Source: Flemingiibacterium sp045644145 (GTDB taxonomy: Bacteria; Bacillota; Clostridia; Oscillospirales; CAG-272). From it: DNA of 22,270 nucleotides. The stretch covers positions 1-22,270 of the forward strand of contig JAZRGK010000049.1 in assembly GCA_045644145.1 (NCBI GenBank), in the 5' to 3' direction. This document shows, piece by piece, positions 21,042-22,270 of this stretch. The notes under the pieces were generated by a model that made no database searches, was not told the origin of the DNA, and saw only the letters and a program-made list of their open reading frames with translations. Every line of letters starts with the position of its first letter. Within the stretch, counting starts at the first letter, position 1. A program made the position numbers and the translations under genes.

Positions 21042-21079
21042 GCGGCTACGAATAGGGATGTTATCCCATAAATAGCCGT
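21042..21079. other. Nested inverted repeat in the gap before the recombinase
   Basis: CGGCTA near 21042 pairs with TAGCCG near 21073-21079 around an inner GGGAT-GTT-ATCCC hairpin. It lies between copy D and the recombinase, where an element end would be expected. Its role is not known. Confidence 0.4.
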
Positions 21080-21086
21080 CCGGGGC

Positions 21087-21126
21087 AAAGGAGATATGGA
21101 GAAATCCATATCTCCTTTCGCTTTTT
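21087..21126 (+). terminator. Terminator in the copy D-recombinase gap
   Basis: A perfect 14-bp stem AAAGGAGATATGGA / TCCATATCTCCTTT with a GAAA tetraloop, followed by CGCTTTTTA on the plus strand. It would end transcription from copy D; the minus side lacks a T run. Confidence 0.75.
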
Positions 21127-21141
21127 ATAGAGATTTCTCCG

Positions 21142-22270
21142 TTATACGCACATAAGATCGTCCAGTTCACCGAATCCCTTGAACAGTATCCGAATCTTCT
21201 GCTTGACATTCTTTTTGGAGTGTCTGCTTTCCAGCTCGCCAATGATGATCTTATCAATCATCGTATTGAGTATCTCCGGTGTCAGCTCTGTGATATTGGT
21301 GTACTTCCGCGCCAATGCTACGAACCGTTCTGCACCTGTGGATTGATCTTTCAACGCTTCCATCTGCTTCTCGATTGCAGGCAGTTTCTCCGTGATATCA
21401 GCCTGTTCCTCGTTGTAATCGGAAGACAGCATCCGAAACTGTTCGTCATTGATACGGCCAATGACGTTGTCCTCATAAAGCCGCTTGAACAGTGTACTCA
21501 ATACATTTTTACGATTCATCAGCGTATTGTACTCATTTTGAAGTGCCGCCAGCTCACGCCGAGCCTGGGTGGTACTTTTTTGCATCGCTGCTTCGATGAA
21601 CTGTTCCTTGTTCGATCTCGCGTAACGGATGGCTCGGTTCAGTTCTGCAAGCACAATCGTATCAAGTATACCAGATCGAATCGTATGCGGTGTACATTTT
21701 TTGTTATGCTTGTGGTATTTACTGCACACAAAGCAGAATGCTTCCGGCTTGATGGTTCTTCCTCGGACGAAGTACATCTTTGATCCACAGTCTTCACAGA
21801 ACAGCAGTCCCGAATACTTGTCAAGTCCCTCCATCTTATTGGGTCTGCGCTTGTTGGAACGAAGCTCCTGTACCAGCTTCCAAGTCTGTTCATCGACAAT
21901 GGGTTCGTGGGAATTCTCTACGCGCATCTGTTCACTTTCGGGACGTGCGATCCGTTTCTTATGCTTGTAAGACAAAGTGGTATATTTACGGTTGACTGTG
22001 TTGCCGATGTAGTCTTCGCGCTCGAGAATCTCTGATACACTGTCCGATGCCCAGCCGTAGGGTCTGTCTTCATTAAAGTTTGTCAGCCGTACACCTGTCT
22101 CCATATATTCATACATGCTTGGCGTGTATACTTTCTCTGCTTCCAGCTGCCGTGCGATTTGACTCGGACCTTTGCCGGCAATACACAGATCAAAGATGTG
22201 TCTGACCACTGCCGCCGCGGCTTCGTCGATGATGATTTTCTTTGGATTTTCCGGATCCTTCTTGTAACCG
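21142..22270 (-). CDS. Large serine recombinase, C-terminal part (5' end cut by window)
   Basis: Site-specific recombinase of the large serine family (integrase of phages and conjugative elements). About 375 residues are visible. They include the recombinase domain (VVRHIFDLCIAGKGPSQIARQL, and WASDSVSEILEREDYIGN), a zinc-ribbon with CEDC and later FCFVCSKYHKHNKKC, and a long Lys/Glu-rich coiled-coil segment (LAALQNEYNTLMNRK, LPAIEKQMEAL). The N-terminal catalytic domain with the active Ser lies beyond the right edge; the frame is open to the last bases, so the GTG at 22209 is not the start. It reads toward copy D and ends about 130 bp from it, which fits a recombinase at the end of an integrated element. 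Confidence 0.92.
   Translation of the reverse strand, partial: GYKKDPENPKKIIIDEAAAAVVRHIFDLCIAGKGPSQIARQLEAEKVYTPSMYEYMETGVRLTNFNEDRPYGWASDSVSEILEREDYIGNTVNRKYTTLSYKHKKRIARPESEQMRVENSHEPIVDEQTWKLVQELRSNKRRPNKMEGLDKYSGLLFCEDCGSKMYFVRGRTIKPEAFCFVCSKYHKHNKKCTPHTIRSGILDTIVLAELNRAIRYARSNKEQFIEAAMQKSTTQARRELAALQNEYNTLMNRKNVLSTLFKRLYEDNVIGRINDEQFRMLSSDYNEEQADITEKLPAIEKQMEALKDQSTGAERFVALARKYTNITELTPEILNTMIDKIIIGELESRHSKKNVKQKIRILFKGFGELDDLMCV

Noticed and set aside
21012..21257. Minus-strand open frame overlapping the recombinase end
   Set aside because: It overlaps the recombinase in another frame and contains the terminator hairpin; no homology seen.

Overview
The window looks like chromosome of an anaerobic, Gram-positive Clostridia-type bacterium (Bacillota). 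The signs are a complete six-gene Rnf operon, an oxygen-sensitive class III ribonucleotide reductase (nrdD-nrdG), the L21-Prp-L27 ribosomal cluster with the Bacillota-type cleavable L27 N-terminus, an LTA-synthase-family membrane protein, lrgAB, strong Shine-Dalgarno sites, extended -10 promoters and several genes related to the sporulation regulator Spo0A. Species cannot be told from the sequence.

Layout: (1) 2-1405, 3' part of an amidase. (2) 1558-2190, a stand-alone Spo0A-C-type DNA-binding protein with its own promoter and terminator. (3) 2209-3744, a CPA2 cation/proton antiporter on the minus strand, led by a structured repeat element. (4) 3795-4871, cysK on the minus strand. (5) 4886-5900, two more Spo0A-C proteins in tandem, divergent from cysK. 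(6) 5908-7902, an LTA-synthase-like enzyme. (7) 7992-9538, RluA pseudouridine synthase and a Sfp-type phosphopantetheinyl transferase. (8) 9572-15033, rnfCDGEAB, with a second copy of the repeat element between rnfC and rnfD. (9) 15133-16295, lrgAB. (10) 16417-19251, nrdDG behind NrdR-like boxes. (11) 19313-20511, rplU-prp-rpmA with an L21-type leader. (12) 20540-21009, a fourth Spo0A-C protein. (13) 21142-22270, the C-terminal part of a large serine recombinase, probably the edge of an integrated element.

The most unusual content is the set of four small proteins (about 128-136 aa) that consist almost entirely of the Spo0A C-terminal DNA-binding domain and have no phospho-receiver domain. 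Two of the three transcription units carry a near-identical upstream module: a 15-bp motif TTCGACAWATTCCGA, containing the inverted 0A-box core TGTCGAA, lies exactly 64 bp before an identical TTGAAA-N17-TATAAT promoter with an extended TGG. This suggests an orphan, receiver-less Spo0A-like regulator family that may be controlled by Spo0A or by its own members.

The second unusual item is a repeat of about 130-155 bp with several hairpins and a compensatory base-pair change. It sits at a fixed 13-nt distance from the start codons of the antiporter and of rnfD, two genes that both act on the transmembrane ion gradient. All functional assignments come from reading motifs and recalling family features; no search was run.
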